DNA of 64,000 nt from Cyathus striatus (taxonomy: Eukaryota; Basidiomycota; Agaricomycetes; Agaricales; Nidulariaceae). The notes below the pieces were generated by a model that did not search any database, had not been told where the DNA came from, and saw only the letters and a program-made list of their open reading frames with translations. Position 1 is the first letter of the stretch. The number at the start of each line of letters is the position of its first letter. The position numbers were made by a program, and so were the translations under genes. The stretch covers positions 1,922,001 to 1,986,000 of the forward strand of contig JAOVFP010000018.1 of assembly GCA_025738555.1 (NCBI GenBank), given 5' to 3'. Positions 22,372-33,180 of the stretch are shown here, piece by piece.

Positions 22372-23065
22372 CAGGCTCGCAGACACTCTTGCTCCGCATC
22401 GCCCTTACAATCTCCGGATCAACTTGGAGGAAGGTATGTCTCCTCCAGTTGGTACTGTATATTCACTCTCACAGTCCGAGTTGGCCTCTCTACGAGAGTT
22501 CATCGACGAACATCTCCGGATTGGCTTCATCCGTCCTTCTCGTTCTCCACACGGAGCACCAGTGCTCTTTGTCCGGAAGAAAGATGGATCCCTTCGACTC
22601 TGTGTCAATTTCCATGGGCTTAATGCAATCTCCAAAAAGGATCGATATCCCCTTCCCCTTATTTCCAACCTCCTTGACTCTCCTCGCAAGGCTAGAATCT
22701 ACACCAAGATCGATCTCCGCCATGCTTACCACTTAGTCTGCATCACTGATGGAGATGAGTGGAAGACCGCTTTTCATACTCGCTATGGCTCATTTGAATG
22801 GCTAGTTATGCCATTTGGACTCACCAATGCACCTGCGGCTTTCCAATGTTTCATGAACGACATCTTCAAGGACATGCTCGATGTGTGCGTTACAGTCTAC
22901 CTCGACGATATACTAATCTACTCTGATAGTCTCGAGGAGCACAAACGGCACGTTAAAGAAGTCCTCAAGTGTTTATGCCAACATGGGCTCTATGCCCGGG
23001 CGGACAAGTGTGAATTCCACACTGAATCTGTTGAGTACTTAGGTTACGTCCTTTCTCCAGCATGA
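22372..23065 (+). CDS. pol: Reverse transcriptase, N-terminal part (interrupted pol)
   Basis: The frame reads [20 protein letters not shown], then [51 protein letters not shown] and the catalytic YLDD box. It stops in the YLGYVLSP motif, where the foldback element enters, and resumes at about 27253. There is no ATG at the true start because pol is made as a polyprotein in these elements. The RT copies the element RNA in cytoplasmic particles; here the frame is cut, so the product would lack RNase H and integrase. Confidence 0.92.
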
Positions 23066-23159
23066 GTGTCAGCCAATTTGATCATAAAAAGCCCTGGCTT
23101 TCTGTGATCACCTACTATTATATATTTACTAATGAATCTATGAGGTTACTAGTAGATGT

Positions 23160-23800
23160 ATATGTGATCATAGGTGATCATATAGTGTTTCAAGAGTATT
23201 AGCATATTATTGGTACTAATGAATGTATAGGTGATCATAGGTGATCATTAAGCATTTCAAGGGTGTATTGGCTTATTATTACTACTAATGAATGTATAGG
23301 TGATCATAGGTGATCATTAAGTATTTCAAGGGTGTATTGGCTTATTATTACTACTAATGAATGTATAGGTGATCATAGGTGATCATTAAGCATTTTAAGG
23401 GTGTATTGGCTTATTATTATTACTAGTGAATGTATAGATGATCATAGATGATCATTAAGCATTTCAAGGGTGTATTGGCTTATTATTATAACTAGTGAAT
23501 GTATAGGTGATCATAGGTGATCATTAAACATTTCAAGAGTGTATTGGCCTATTATTAGTACTAATGAATATATAGGTGATCATAGGTGATCATTAAGCAT
23601 TTCAAGGGTGTATTGGCTTATTATTAATACTAATGAATGTATAGGTGATCATAGGTGATCATTAAACATTTCAAGGGTATATTGGCCTATTATCAGTGCT
23701 AATGAATATATAGGTGATCATAGGTGATCATTGGGTGTTTCAAGGGTATATTAGCTTATTATTAGTACTAGTAAATGTATAGGTGATCATAGGTGATCAT
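23160..23800. repeat. 68-bp tandem repeat, left arm of foldback element
   Basis: About ten units share AATGAATGTATAGGTGATCA, TAGGTGATCATTAAGCATTT and CAAGGGTGTATTGGCTTATT. The inverted counterpart is at 26540-27130. Confidence 0.9.
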
Positions 23801-23934
23801 GCAGCATTTTCAAGGGTGTACTAGCATAATATTGACACTAATGAATGTGACTCTTCCTACATGTCACATCTGTCACACATATTCACATGTTCCACAAATT
23901 TCCCACGCTTCATGTTTGTCACTTAAATTCGCAC

Positions 23935-24640
23935 ATGTCACAGTTGTCACATACATTCGCACGTGTCACAGTTGTCACACGTATTCGCACATGTCACATT
24001 TGTCACACGTATTCTCACGTGTCACAGTTGTCACACATATTCGCACGCGTCACAATCGTCACACATATTCCCACACTTCACAATTGTCACATATATTCAC
24101 ATATGTCATATTTGGCACACATATTCACATGCGTCACAGTTGTCAAACATATTCGCACGTGTCACAGTTGTCACATGTATTCGCATGCATCACAATCATC
24201 ACACATATTCGCACACGTCACAGTTGTCACACATATTCGCACGCATCGCAGTTGTCACACATATTCGCATGCATCACAGTTGTCACATGTATTCGCATGC
24301 ATCACAATCATCACACATATTCCTGCACTTCACAATTGTCACACATATTCACACGCGTCGCAGTTGTCACACATTTTTGCACGTGACATGGTCGTCACAC
24401 ATATTCCCGCACTTCACACTTGTCACGCATATTCACATGTGTCACAGTTGTCATACATATTCGCACGTGTCACATTTGTCACACATATTCGCACGCGTCA
24501 CAATTGTCACACACATTCACACATGTTACAGTCATCACACATATTCACACATGTCACAGTCATCACACATATTCACCTGTGTCACAGTTGTCACACATAT
24601 TCGCATGCATCACAGTCGTCACACATATTACCATGTGACA
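23935..24640. repeat. 28-bp tandem repeat, left arm of foldback element
   Basis: About 25 units of 28 bp combine GTCACAGTTG with TCACACATATTCGCAC. Because 28 is not a multiple of three, all frames stay open by chance and give His/Ser/Thr-rich pseudo-ORFs. Confidence 0.9.
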
Positions 24641-25959
24641 AATTTGTCATGATGTCTATACATCACACATGTCATACAAATTCCCATGCATCACATTTAT
24701 TATCCTGTTCATAACATATATCATACATTTTACACACTATATCTATCACATATATTTGCATGTGTGACTTTTGTCACGCTTTTCAAGCATGTCACATTTG
24801 TCACATGTGGTAGTCATGTCACACTTTTTACATATGTCATGTGCAACATGTAGTATAGTTACCTGTATACCATTATTCAAATTGTTACAGAAGCAAAGTA
24901 TCCAAAGTGCACAATAAATTTTTAAAACAAAAGAAACATATATGCTCTTATAGAATTGAAGGTCATACCTTGTGATATGATAATTAGAAAATTATGGAAG
25001 TGTAAGAGTAATAAGAAGCTAGAATGGAAAATATAGAGTGTATGTAGATCCATAGGTTCATTGACAATCTATGATAAATATGGAATGAAATGGTATGACA
25101 TGTTTTACAATCAGAACTAGAGGTGTGATACAATGGTATTGAACATTTTGCTATTGAAAAGGACAGTGATAGAGCCACTCATGGATAAAATATGTGAAAG
25201 AATGGTGAAATATGTGATTCCACATCACATCAAACTTATGCATCTCAGTCATTATCATGATTCTTGCATCAGCCACTGGTTATACTGATATCTTCAACAA
25301 CACACATTATTGTGTCACATTTTATTTCATGATTTGAGTGTAATATGTTATATAGTTCTTTTAGTATTTGTATCTCTTCTTAAGTATGAAAATGCCTCCT
25401 GTACTTCTCTATTCTTTCTTGCACAGTGGCTATTACTTTTCACTTTTCTAGGATCAGACACCATCTAGGATTGGCAGTCAACATACATTTCAGAATCCTC
25501 TCATCCAATTTAACAAGACAACATCAGGAAGTGGTTCATGAGCCTGTTATTGCTGGGTTTCCTGCTCTTGATATAATTTTCAAAATTAAATAAATTGTTA
25601 ATGACAAAGGTCAAATTTCATTACTACACAATGGACCAATAGTTAATTGTAATATCACAGAGTGCTCTGATTCCTTGACTATATAATGTAAAGAAACAAT
25701 TGACAAACATGACACACATGAAATTTGTGACAGATGTAACATGTCTGATAATATGTCTGAAAAGCGTGACATATGTCATGTGCAGGAATAGGTGTGACAA
25801 GTGTGACCCACATGGAATATGTGACAAATATAAAGTGCAGGAATATATGTGACAAATATGATGTGTGTAAAATGTGTGATATATGTTATGCACAGGATCA
25901 TAAATGTGATGTGTGAAAATTTGTGTGACATGTGTGATGTATGTGACATCATAACAAAT

Positions 25960-26430
25960 GTGATGCATGGTAATATGTATGACAACTGTGACACATGTGA
26001 ATATGTGTGACAACTGTGACGCGTGTGAATATGTGTGACGAATGTGACATGTGTGAATATTTGTGACAATTGTAACGCGTGCGAATACGTGTGACAACTG
26101 TGACACGTGTGAATATGTGTGACAAATGTGACACGTGCGAATACGTGTGACAACTGTGACACATGTGAATATGCGTGACAAGTGTGAAGCGCGGGAATAT
26201 GTGTGACGACCGTGTCACGTGCGAATATGTGTGACAACTGTGACGCGTGTGAATATGTGTGACAATTGTGAAGTGTGGGAATATGTGTGACGATTGTGAC
26301 GCGTGCGAATATGTGTGACAACTGTGACACGTGAGAATACGTGTGACAAATGTGACATGTGCGAATACGTGTGACAACTGTGACACGTGCGAATGTATGT
26401 GACAACTGTGACATGTGCGAATTTAAGTGA
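25960..26430. repeat. 28-bp tandem repeat, right arm of foldback element (inverted)
   Basis: About 16 inverted units (GTGTGACAACTGTGACACGT and variants). There are fewer units than in the left arm, so the arms differ in length. Confidence 0.9.
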
Positions 26431-26539
26431 CAAACATGAAGCGTGGGAAATTTGTGGAACACGTGAATATGTGTGACAGATGTGACATGTAGGAAGAGTC
26501 ACATTCATTAGTGTCAATATTATGCTAGTACACCCTTGA

Positions 26540-27130
26540 AAATGCTGCATGATCACCTATGATCACCTATACATTTACTGGTACTAATAATAAGCTAATA
26601 TACCCTTGAAACACCCAATGATCACCTATGATCACATATATATTCATTAGTACTGATAATAGGCCAATATACCCTTGAAATGTTTAATGATCACCTATGA
26701 TCACCTATACATTCATTAGTATTAATAATAAGCCAATACACCCTTGAAATGCTTAATGATCACCTATGATCACCTATATATTCATTAGTACTGATAATAG
26801 GCCAATACACTCTTGAAATGTTTAATGATCACCTATGATCACCTATACATTCACTAGTTATAATAATAAGCCAATACACCCTTGAAATGCTTAATGATCA
26901 TCTATGATCATCTATACATTCACTAGTAATAATAATAAGCCAATACACCCTTGAAATACTTAATGATCACCTATGATCACCTATACATTCATTAGTAGTA
27001 ATAATAGACCAATGTGCAGTTGAAAACACTTAATGATCACCTATGATCACCTATACATTCATTAGTACCAATAATATGCTAATACTCTTGAAACACTATA
27101 TGATCACCTATGATCACATATACATCCACT
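26540..27130. repeat. 68-bp tandem repeat, right arm of foldback element (inverted)
   Basis: Inverted counterparts of the left-arm units, with TGATCACCTATGATCACCTA at each period. Confidence 0.9.
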
Positions 27131-27170
27131 AGTAACCTCATAGATTCATTAGTAAATATATAATAGTAGG

Positions 27171-27237
27171 TGATCATAAAAAGCCCTGGCTTTTTGTGAT
27201 CATGGTGATCACAGAAAGCCAGGGCTTTTTATGATCA
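27171..27237. repeat. 32-bp-arm hairpin at the right end of the foldback element
   Basis: TGATCATAAAAAGCCCTGGC with its continuation (27171-27202) is followed after 3 bp by its near-perfect inverse (27206-27237). The left terminus has only one arm of this hairpin. Confidence 0.85.
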
Positions 27238-27250
27238 AATTGGCTGACAC

Positions 27251-29526
27251 CCCTCTCTCCGGGTGGCCTCACTATGTCCCAGGATAAAGTCCAAACCATT
27301 AGGGATTGGCCCGAACCTAAGAAGGTTAAAGACGTTCAGTCTTTCCTTGGGTTCACCAACTTCTACAGGCGCTTTATCCAGCACTACTCCGACATTGTAG
27401 TGCCTCTCACTTGTCTTACCCGCAAGGGCTTGAAGTGGGACTTTTCTCTGGCTTGCCATTCGGTGTTCGAGAAACTTAAGGACGCCTTCACTACAGCCCC
27501 TGTACTCACTCATTGGGTCCCTGATGCCCAGATCATTGTAGAGACTGACGCCTCCGACTATGCTCTTGGAGCAATTCTCTCTATTGTCGCTGATGATGGC
27601 GATATTCACCCCATTGCGTTCCATTCCCGTACCTTCACTGCTCCTGAACTGAATTACGACACCCACGACAAGGAACTCCTGGCTATTTTTGAAGCTTTTC
27701 GTGTCTGGCGACACTACTTGGAAGGTTCTGGTACTCCGGTTGATGTGGTTACTGACCATAAAAACTTAGAGTATTTCTCCACCACCAAGATTCTCACTTG
27801 CTGTCAGGCTCGTTGGTCAGAGTACCTGTCTCAGTTTAATCTGGTTATTCGTTTCCGCCCAGGGAAACTTGGTGTGAAACCTGATGCTTTAACTAGACAA
27901 TGGGACGTCTACCCTAAAGGGGGGAATAACAACTATGCCAAAGTTAAACCGCACAATTTTCGCCCTGTTTTTACCCAAGAACAGCTCATTGCCTCTATCC
28001 ATGCCACCACACTCCTTCATCCTGTTCTCCGTGCCAGCATCATTATGGATGTTGAGCAACTCCACCGCGACATCCTCACCGCCCAACCCCTAGACACTGT
28101 CGCATCCATCCACCTTCGCAATCCTACTAATCGTTGGTCTGTCGATTCAGATGGCTTACTCCACCTCGACAACCGGATTTATGTCCCAGACGACGATTCT
28201 CTCCACCTTCGCATTGTCCAGTACAAACATGATCATTTACTTGCTGGACACCCTGGTCAGAACAAGACCTTGGATAATATTCGACAGGAATATACTTGGC
28301 CTGGACTTCGTACTTATGTCAAGGACTATTGTAAGTCTTGCACCATCTGCTTACGGTCTAAACCACAGCGTCACCGTCCCTACAGTACCTTGAAGCAACT
28401 CCCTATTCCGGAGCGCCCATGGAACTCTATATCTATGGACTTCATTGAAACGCTTCCCATCTCTGAATTCGATAAGTACAATTCAATCCTAGTTATTGTT
28501 GACCGCCTTAGCAAGCAAGCTATATTCATCCCTTGCCATAACACCATTACCTCTGCCCAGCTCGCTAAGCTCTTTGTCATGCACGTATTCTCTAAGCATG
28601 GTGTTCCCAGCCACATTACCTCCGATCGTGGTTCGGAGTTCGTCTCCCACTTCTTCCGGTCTCTTGGTAAGGTTCTCGACATCAACCTACACTTTACCTC
28701 CAGATATCATCCAGAAGGTGACGGACAAACTGAACGCATTAACCAAGTCTTAGAACAGTACCTTCGCATCTACTGCAATTACCAGCAGGACAACTGGGCT
28801 GATCTCCTTCCCATCGCTGAGTTCGCATATAACAATACACCGAGCTCAACCACTAATATGACTCCTTTCTTTGCCAATAAGGGTTATCATCCACAGATTA
28901 CAGTTTATCCCAAATGTGATGTTACCTCCATTCATGCTAGGGACTATGCTGTGGACCTCCAGGAACTTCATGAAAACCTCAAGGCCAAAATAGCACTTGC
29001 TCAGAAGCACTATCAGGTCAGAGCAGACAACCGTCGTTTGCCTGCCCCGGAGTTCAAAGTTGGAACCAAAGCCTTCGTCCGTGCTAAGTTCTTTAACACC
29101 ACTCGCCCTTCCAAGAAATTGGCTGAAAAGTATTATGGTCCCTTCGAGATCATTGCCGAAACTGGTACCCACTCCTGCACCCTTAGACTCCCTTCCAATT
29201 TCCGAGCTGTACACCCTGTATTCCATGTCTCTATGCTCGAGCCCACAGTTGAAAACACTATCCCTGGTCAAGAGATAGCTCTGCCTCCCCCTGTGGAAAT
29301 CAACGGAGATATCGAGTTCGAGATCAGTGAGATCTGCGACTCCAAGCTAGATCGCTGGTTCAAGAAATGTCCTCTTCGTTACTTAGTCCGATGGACTGGT
29401 TATGAAGGAACTGACGAAGAACTCACTTGGTTGGCTGCCACAGAAGTAGAACATGCTACAGAGCTCATAGAGGAATTTCATGCTCATTATCCCGATAAGC
29501 CCAATCCTTCTACTCCTGTTACATAG
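27251..29526 (+). CDS. pol: RT C-terminus, RNase H, integrase and chromodomain (pol, resumed)
   Basis: The frame resumes with LSPGGLTMSQDKVQTIRDW and continues without a break to TAG 29524-29526. Counting from Met 27274: RT thumb and FLGFTNFYRRFI about 24-35; RNase H with VETDASDYALG about 88-99; integrase zinc region HDHLLAGHPGQNK to CKSCTIC about 318-350; catalytic core with SMDFIETLP about 387, TSDRGSEFV about 450 and GQTERINQ about 483 (D,D,E); chromodomain RYLVRWTGYEGTDEELTW with flanks about 680-740. The chromodomain normally tethers the integrase to modified histone tails. Without the front half this part has no expression signal of its own. Confidence 0.93.
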
Positions 29527-29852
29527 ACTTTCTCCACTTACATTTTTCGTTTCTCCGCTATAGTTTATTGTATATCTGTATCCATCTTCTTGACCAAAGG
29601 TTGAAGATTGACGCTTCTCTGGACACCGCTTGCATGATGACCACTACGTTTAATAAGCATAGCTGATTCGTCACTTTGCATACTTAACGAGGTGGGCTGA
29701 GAGTGGAAGTACGGAGTTGTATTGGTTTTCTCCTAAGGTGTTTCTCTTTACTCCGTTTTATCATTTACTCTTACTTTTTCGTTCTCCTCGCGTCAAAAAA
29801 TCATTAAAGTCCACACAAAACAAGTATTTACATTTTTTCCGCCTACTGTACA

Positions 29853-31489
29853 CTACTCTTTGTCTTTGTCTTCTTCCTCTTCATTACTCCAGGACTCATT
29901 AGTCTCCGCCGGAGTACCCTCCTCTGCTGCCTGCGTGGTCATCAACCTATTCAACGTTCCCATCAACTCCATGTGCATGTTGACATTCCTCCCCAATGCC
30001 TCCATGAGCATGGCCGATGAGGGGCTCCCGGAGTTGAGCTGCATCGCCAACTTGTCGCGCTCATTCTCTGCCAGATAAAGCTGATCCCTCAGGATCTTGC
30101 ACTCAGTGTCGAACATCTTCCCCTTGGTCCACAATTCATCCGCCCGTTTCTCCGCGACCTCTAACTCCGACCTCGCCACCGCCAGTTGCATCTGCAACTC
30201 CTCCACCAATTTCTCCTGCCCCACACCACCGGTCTTCATCTTCTCCAGACCAATTCTCTGCTCCTCTGCGTTCCCTGGGACTACAGTCCCCCACACTATT
30301 CCCTTGTTGGCGCATCTTCCCTTCTTTGTCCGACATGCCTCGCATGCCTTGTGGTTCATCTTCTTTCCCCTAGGAGCAAGTCAGAACAACTCCGGAATGA
30401 GAAACGAACAACTTACTCGAGATCCAACAAGCACTCCCTGCTGAACTTACTGCATTCGCTGCAGGGGACCTTGGGCAAGATGTACACCTCCTTCTCCTTT
30501 TTCTCCGCGGCCTTCTTGGTCTTCTCCACACCCTTACCCTTCTTCTCCGTCGATGTCCTCACCTCTTCCACCTCGACGTCGGACTTGTCGCCAGTTTGGC
30601 TCTCTGTGCCGGTACGACTCTTGCTTCTAGACTGGCTAGCCTTGCTGCTAGCGTTGTCTTCCACCACCTTGTCATTGATCAGAGCCTTGCTCTTTATTTC
30701 CTTGCATTGGGAAGTCCGGGTTGTAGTCTTCTTCTTAGGCGGTTTTGGCGTTGCCTCTGTTGTGTCCTCCGGATTCGTATGGGTGCGCTTCCTCTTGGAG
30801 CCACCCTCATTCTCCGCCCGCTGGACGTTCTTCCCCACCTCTTCCTCCGGAGTTATGGTGTGGCCTTCGGCCTCCAACTGCTGAATGGTACGTTCGCGGT
30901 CAGCAATCTGCTCCGTGGTCATGTATGTACCTACCTGTGAAGTGGTCGTTACCCTCGACTCTACTACAGGAGTTGAAACTCCTACCCTCGTAGGCCCTAC
31001 CTCTGCCAATGCTTGCTCTACCACTTTCTCCACCGGAGTTGAGTTGTCCACCATCATCACCAAGCTGTCGGCCTCCCTGTGGTAATGTAAGGACCTTTCC
31101 AACCACTCTGGACTAAACGACATTATTCCCAACCTTGCTACCGTCGTCTCGTACTCTGGGTGCGAGGCCGGTCTAACCTCCCTCTTTGTCGTTTCCTCCG
31201 CTGGGCGACCAGTTAGTCGTGCCATTGTTTGGGCGACCCTCGCCTTTGTCTCTTCCTGCTTACATTTCTTTTCTCGTACCGCCTCCAATCGTCGGTCTCC
31301 CTCATCCACTTCCATTGCATCTTCCTTCTCCACCTCACCCTCTGTCCCTTCCTTCTCGGCTCCCTGCTTCTCCACCTTCTCGCCCCTCAACTCCTTCTCG
31401 AGAGTTTCTAACTCCGCTCATTTGTGTAGGAGTAGCCTAAGCTTCTCCTCGCGCATTGGGTCTTCATTCGAGTGTACAGAGGAAGGCAT
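29853..31489 (-). CDS. Antisense accessory gene of the gypsy element, Zn2Cys6-like, one intron, one stop
   Basis: Minus-strand start ATG is at 31489 (MPSSVHSNEDPMREEKLR). A single in-frame TGA follows at codon 24, probably a former CGA. The frame then stays open to 30417. A 47-bp GT-AG intron (30370-30416) joins LLDLE to GKKMNHKACEACRTKKGRC, and the frame ends at 29853. The cysteines are spaced CX2CX6C, then 13 residues, then CX2CX6C, close to the fungal binuclear zinc cluster, with the intron between the halves. N-terminal to it are Lys/Glu-rich stretches and basic patches (KPPKKKTTTRTSQ); C-terminal is a coiled-coil-like region (EELQMQLAVARSELEVAEKR) and an acidic tail. It could be a nucleic-acid-binding accessory protein; the function is unknown. 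Confidence 0.75.
30370..30416 (-). other. Intron of the antisense gene
   Basis: The minus strand starts GTAAGT and ends CTCCTAG. Its removal keeps the frame and creates the six-cysteine pattern. Confidence 0.75.
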
Positions 31490-31658
31490 GTTTAAAGCAG
31501 TCACGTGCTAAGGAGTTATTGCAACGGGGTAAAAGATGGGTTTGATTTTCTCCACCACGGCTGACCTTTATATATCCGGACCTGATGTTAAAACACCGAT
31601 CAAAATTTCGAAAGCCTATTGTTTCGATCACGTGCTCAGGCCTCGAGGGCTCGGCCTT

Positions 31659-31671
31659 AAGGGGGGAATAC
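31659..31671 (+). promoter_or_regulatory. Polypurine tract
   Basis: AAGGGGGGAATAC lies directly before the 3' LTR. This is the usual primer for plus-strand DNA synthesis in gypsy elements. Confidence 0.85.
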
Positions 31672-32333
31672 TGTCATATCCCATATCACCTACCTCCGGA
31701 CCCCTATGCCTTTACTCCGCCTCCATCCTTGTTTACTCCGAACTTTGATTACGCTCTTAATATTACTTATTGATTACTGTACATAGATTACTCTCGTTTC
31801 CTTTCTTCCATTCTACTGAGCTATCCTCTCAGTATTGTAGTATACATCCCATAGTGAGTCACTTATTATTCTTAAGTGTGCCACTATCAGTTTTACTTTA
31901 CACCGCCATACGCGCTCTCTTCTCCGACATGTTTTATTATGTTTAATTAGTTATAGTCTTCATTCTATGTACGCCTACCCTGACCGTACTTCTCCGCTGG
32001 CCTTGGCCAGCAGCCTTTACTTACTCTGAGTCTCCAGTATTTAAGTAGTACTCGATTTGTACTTAGTCTTTAGTTTCATATTGAACTATGTCCTCACCCT
32101 TTCGTCTGACTTGAGTTACACCTCTCATCTTCCGTATCTCGTCTTCTCCGAAGGGCTTGCCCTTACTCCGAAATCCAGGACCGGGAATCCCAGGGGCGCA
32201 GCACATAAGCTGAAGCCGAAGTCCTACCCCCTGAGTTGTTGTTCTCCGTTTTCGTCTCATACTCACCCCTCGTTCTCCGCAGTCACTCTCTCGTACTCCG
32301 CTGCCAAGTCAGGCTAGGGGCACGGTCGTGACA
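31672..32333 (+). repeat. 3' LTR
   Basis: Begins TGTCATATCCCATATCACC and ends GGCACGGTCGTGACA, 662 bp. The base after it (TGATTATAGT) does not repeat the bases before the 5' LTR (TTATTCAGC), so no target duplication is seen. Confidence 0.9.
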
Positions 32334-33180
32334 TGATTATAGTAAGAGATTAGCAGGAAAGCATGTATATAGAACCTCAGTGTCACTTGATTCACCATAA
32401 GCACATGGTAACATGATGCATCCAGGTCACAAGATGGTTCCAGCAGTGTTACTTACTCAAAGAAGCCAACAGCATCAAAGCACCCATCAAGCACCAATGG
32501 CCATTGCCACCAGATTGGTCCTCAGCATCTTGTGGATAAGATCTCACCCTGATCTACCAATCAAAGTGAACAGACCATATACCTGAAGTTGTGCTTGCCA
32601 ATGGTTCTATCTTTAGGCCCATGACATGATGGGACATCTAAACATGTGCATCAGCCAATAAGCATGTCTCTATTATCCTGCATACTTGCCCTCTTCAAGG
32701 AGATATGACCAATGCTCTCCTATCCAGACCTTTGTGCATGTCCTTCCTCCCAGTGTCATAGTTAATTACCCTATCTAGACATATGTTATACCCATACAGT
32801 ACCTTTACAGTACCTAAGAACTCCACTTTTTCAGTAGTATATAAGGCTCACAAACTTGCTCATGTAGAATCAAGCAATCCTGTATTGATTCCTTCCACTA
32901 TCAGTGCTATTTAGCATATTCATGACAATCTATTCATTTTCCAAGTGTAAAACCCCAGTGTGATCTAAGCCTTCCCAGGACCTCAAAGAAATTTAGTTTA
33001 TTATTAATGATTACAAGTGAATATTATAGTATGTTCATCCCTCCCTTGCCCGAAATTACCTCATGTATTCTGAAGATATTCCCTCAGACTCACTCCTGCT
33101 TGATTGTTAGCAAGAGTAAGTGATGACCCCTACATATTTTCATAACTATTACTCCCTAGTAACCCTCTTTGCCCTTTTAG
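32334..33180. other. AT-rich, CpG-poor stretch without recognised gene
   Basis: No supported frame. A TATATAAGG-like site near 32839 followed by CTCACAAACTTGCTC could be a promoter or LTR remnant, but no matching second copy is in the window. Confidence 0.4.

Larger units (their letters stand above)
23066..27250. mobile_element. 4.2 kb foldback element with 1.5-1.8 kb inverted arms
   Basis: The ends GTGTCAGCCAATTTGATCAT and its inverse are perfect, and the arms remain inverted copies inward to about 24850 and 25690. From outside in, each arm holds a 68-bp tandem repeat with a TGATCATAGGTGATCA palindrome and then a 28-bp tandem repeat (GTCACAGTTG then TCACACATATTCGCACGC). The loop (about 24850-25690) is AT-rich and codes for nothing I recognise. 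The host motif LSP of the RT is present on both sides (CTTTCTCCAG at 23051-23060, CTCTCTCCGG at 27253-27262), indicating a target duplication of about 9-10 bp as in Mutator-like elements. Confidence 0.9.
20767..32333 (+). mobile_element. Ty3/gypsy chromovirus (LTR retrotransposon), gag/protease-deleted
   Basis: Two direct repeats of 662 bp, each TGTCATATCC...GTCGTGACA, bound the element, and a purine-rich tract precedes the 3' copy. Between them are a gag remnant, reverse transcriptase (interrupted), RNase H, integrase and chromodomain on the plus strand, and an antisense gene. The integrase-before-LTR order and chromodomain place it in the chromovirus branch. The capsid, zinc knuckle and protease are absent, and the RT is broken by a foldback insertion, so it is not autonomous. 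Confidence 0.92.

Noticed and set aside
23935..24640. CRISPR-like look of a 28-bp repeat array
   Set aside because: The repeats are directly adjacent with no unique spacers, and the context is a eukaryotic transposable element.
23793..24714. Long overlapping ORFs rich in Cys, His, Ser, Thr in three frames, and their mirror at 25624-26556
   Set aside because: They are by-products of the 28-bp tandem repeat, which lacks stops in all frames; the frames rotate because 28 is not a multiple of three.
30186..30884. Plus-strand 232-codon ORF downstream of pol
   Set aside because: It is the complement of the minus-strand zinc-cluster gene, has no family features, and lies across that gene's intron.
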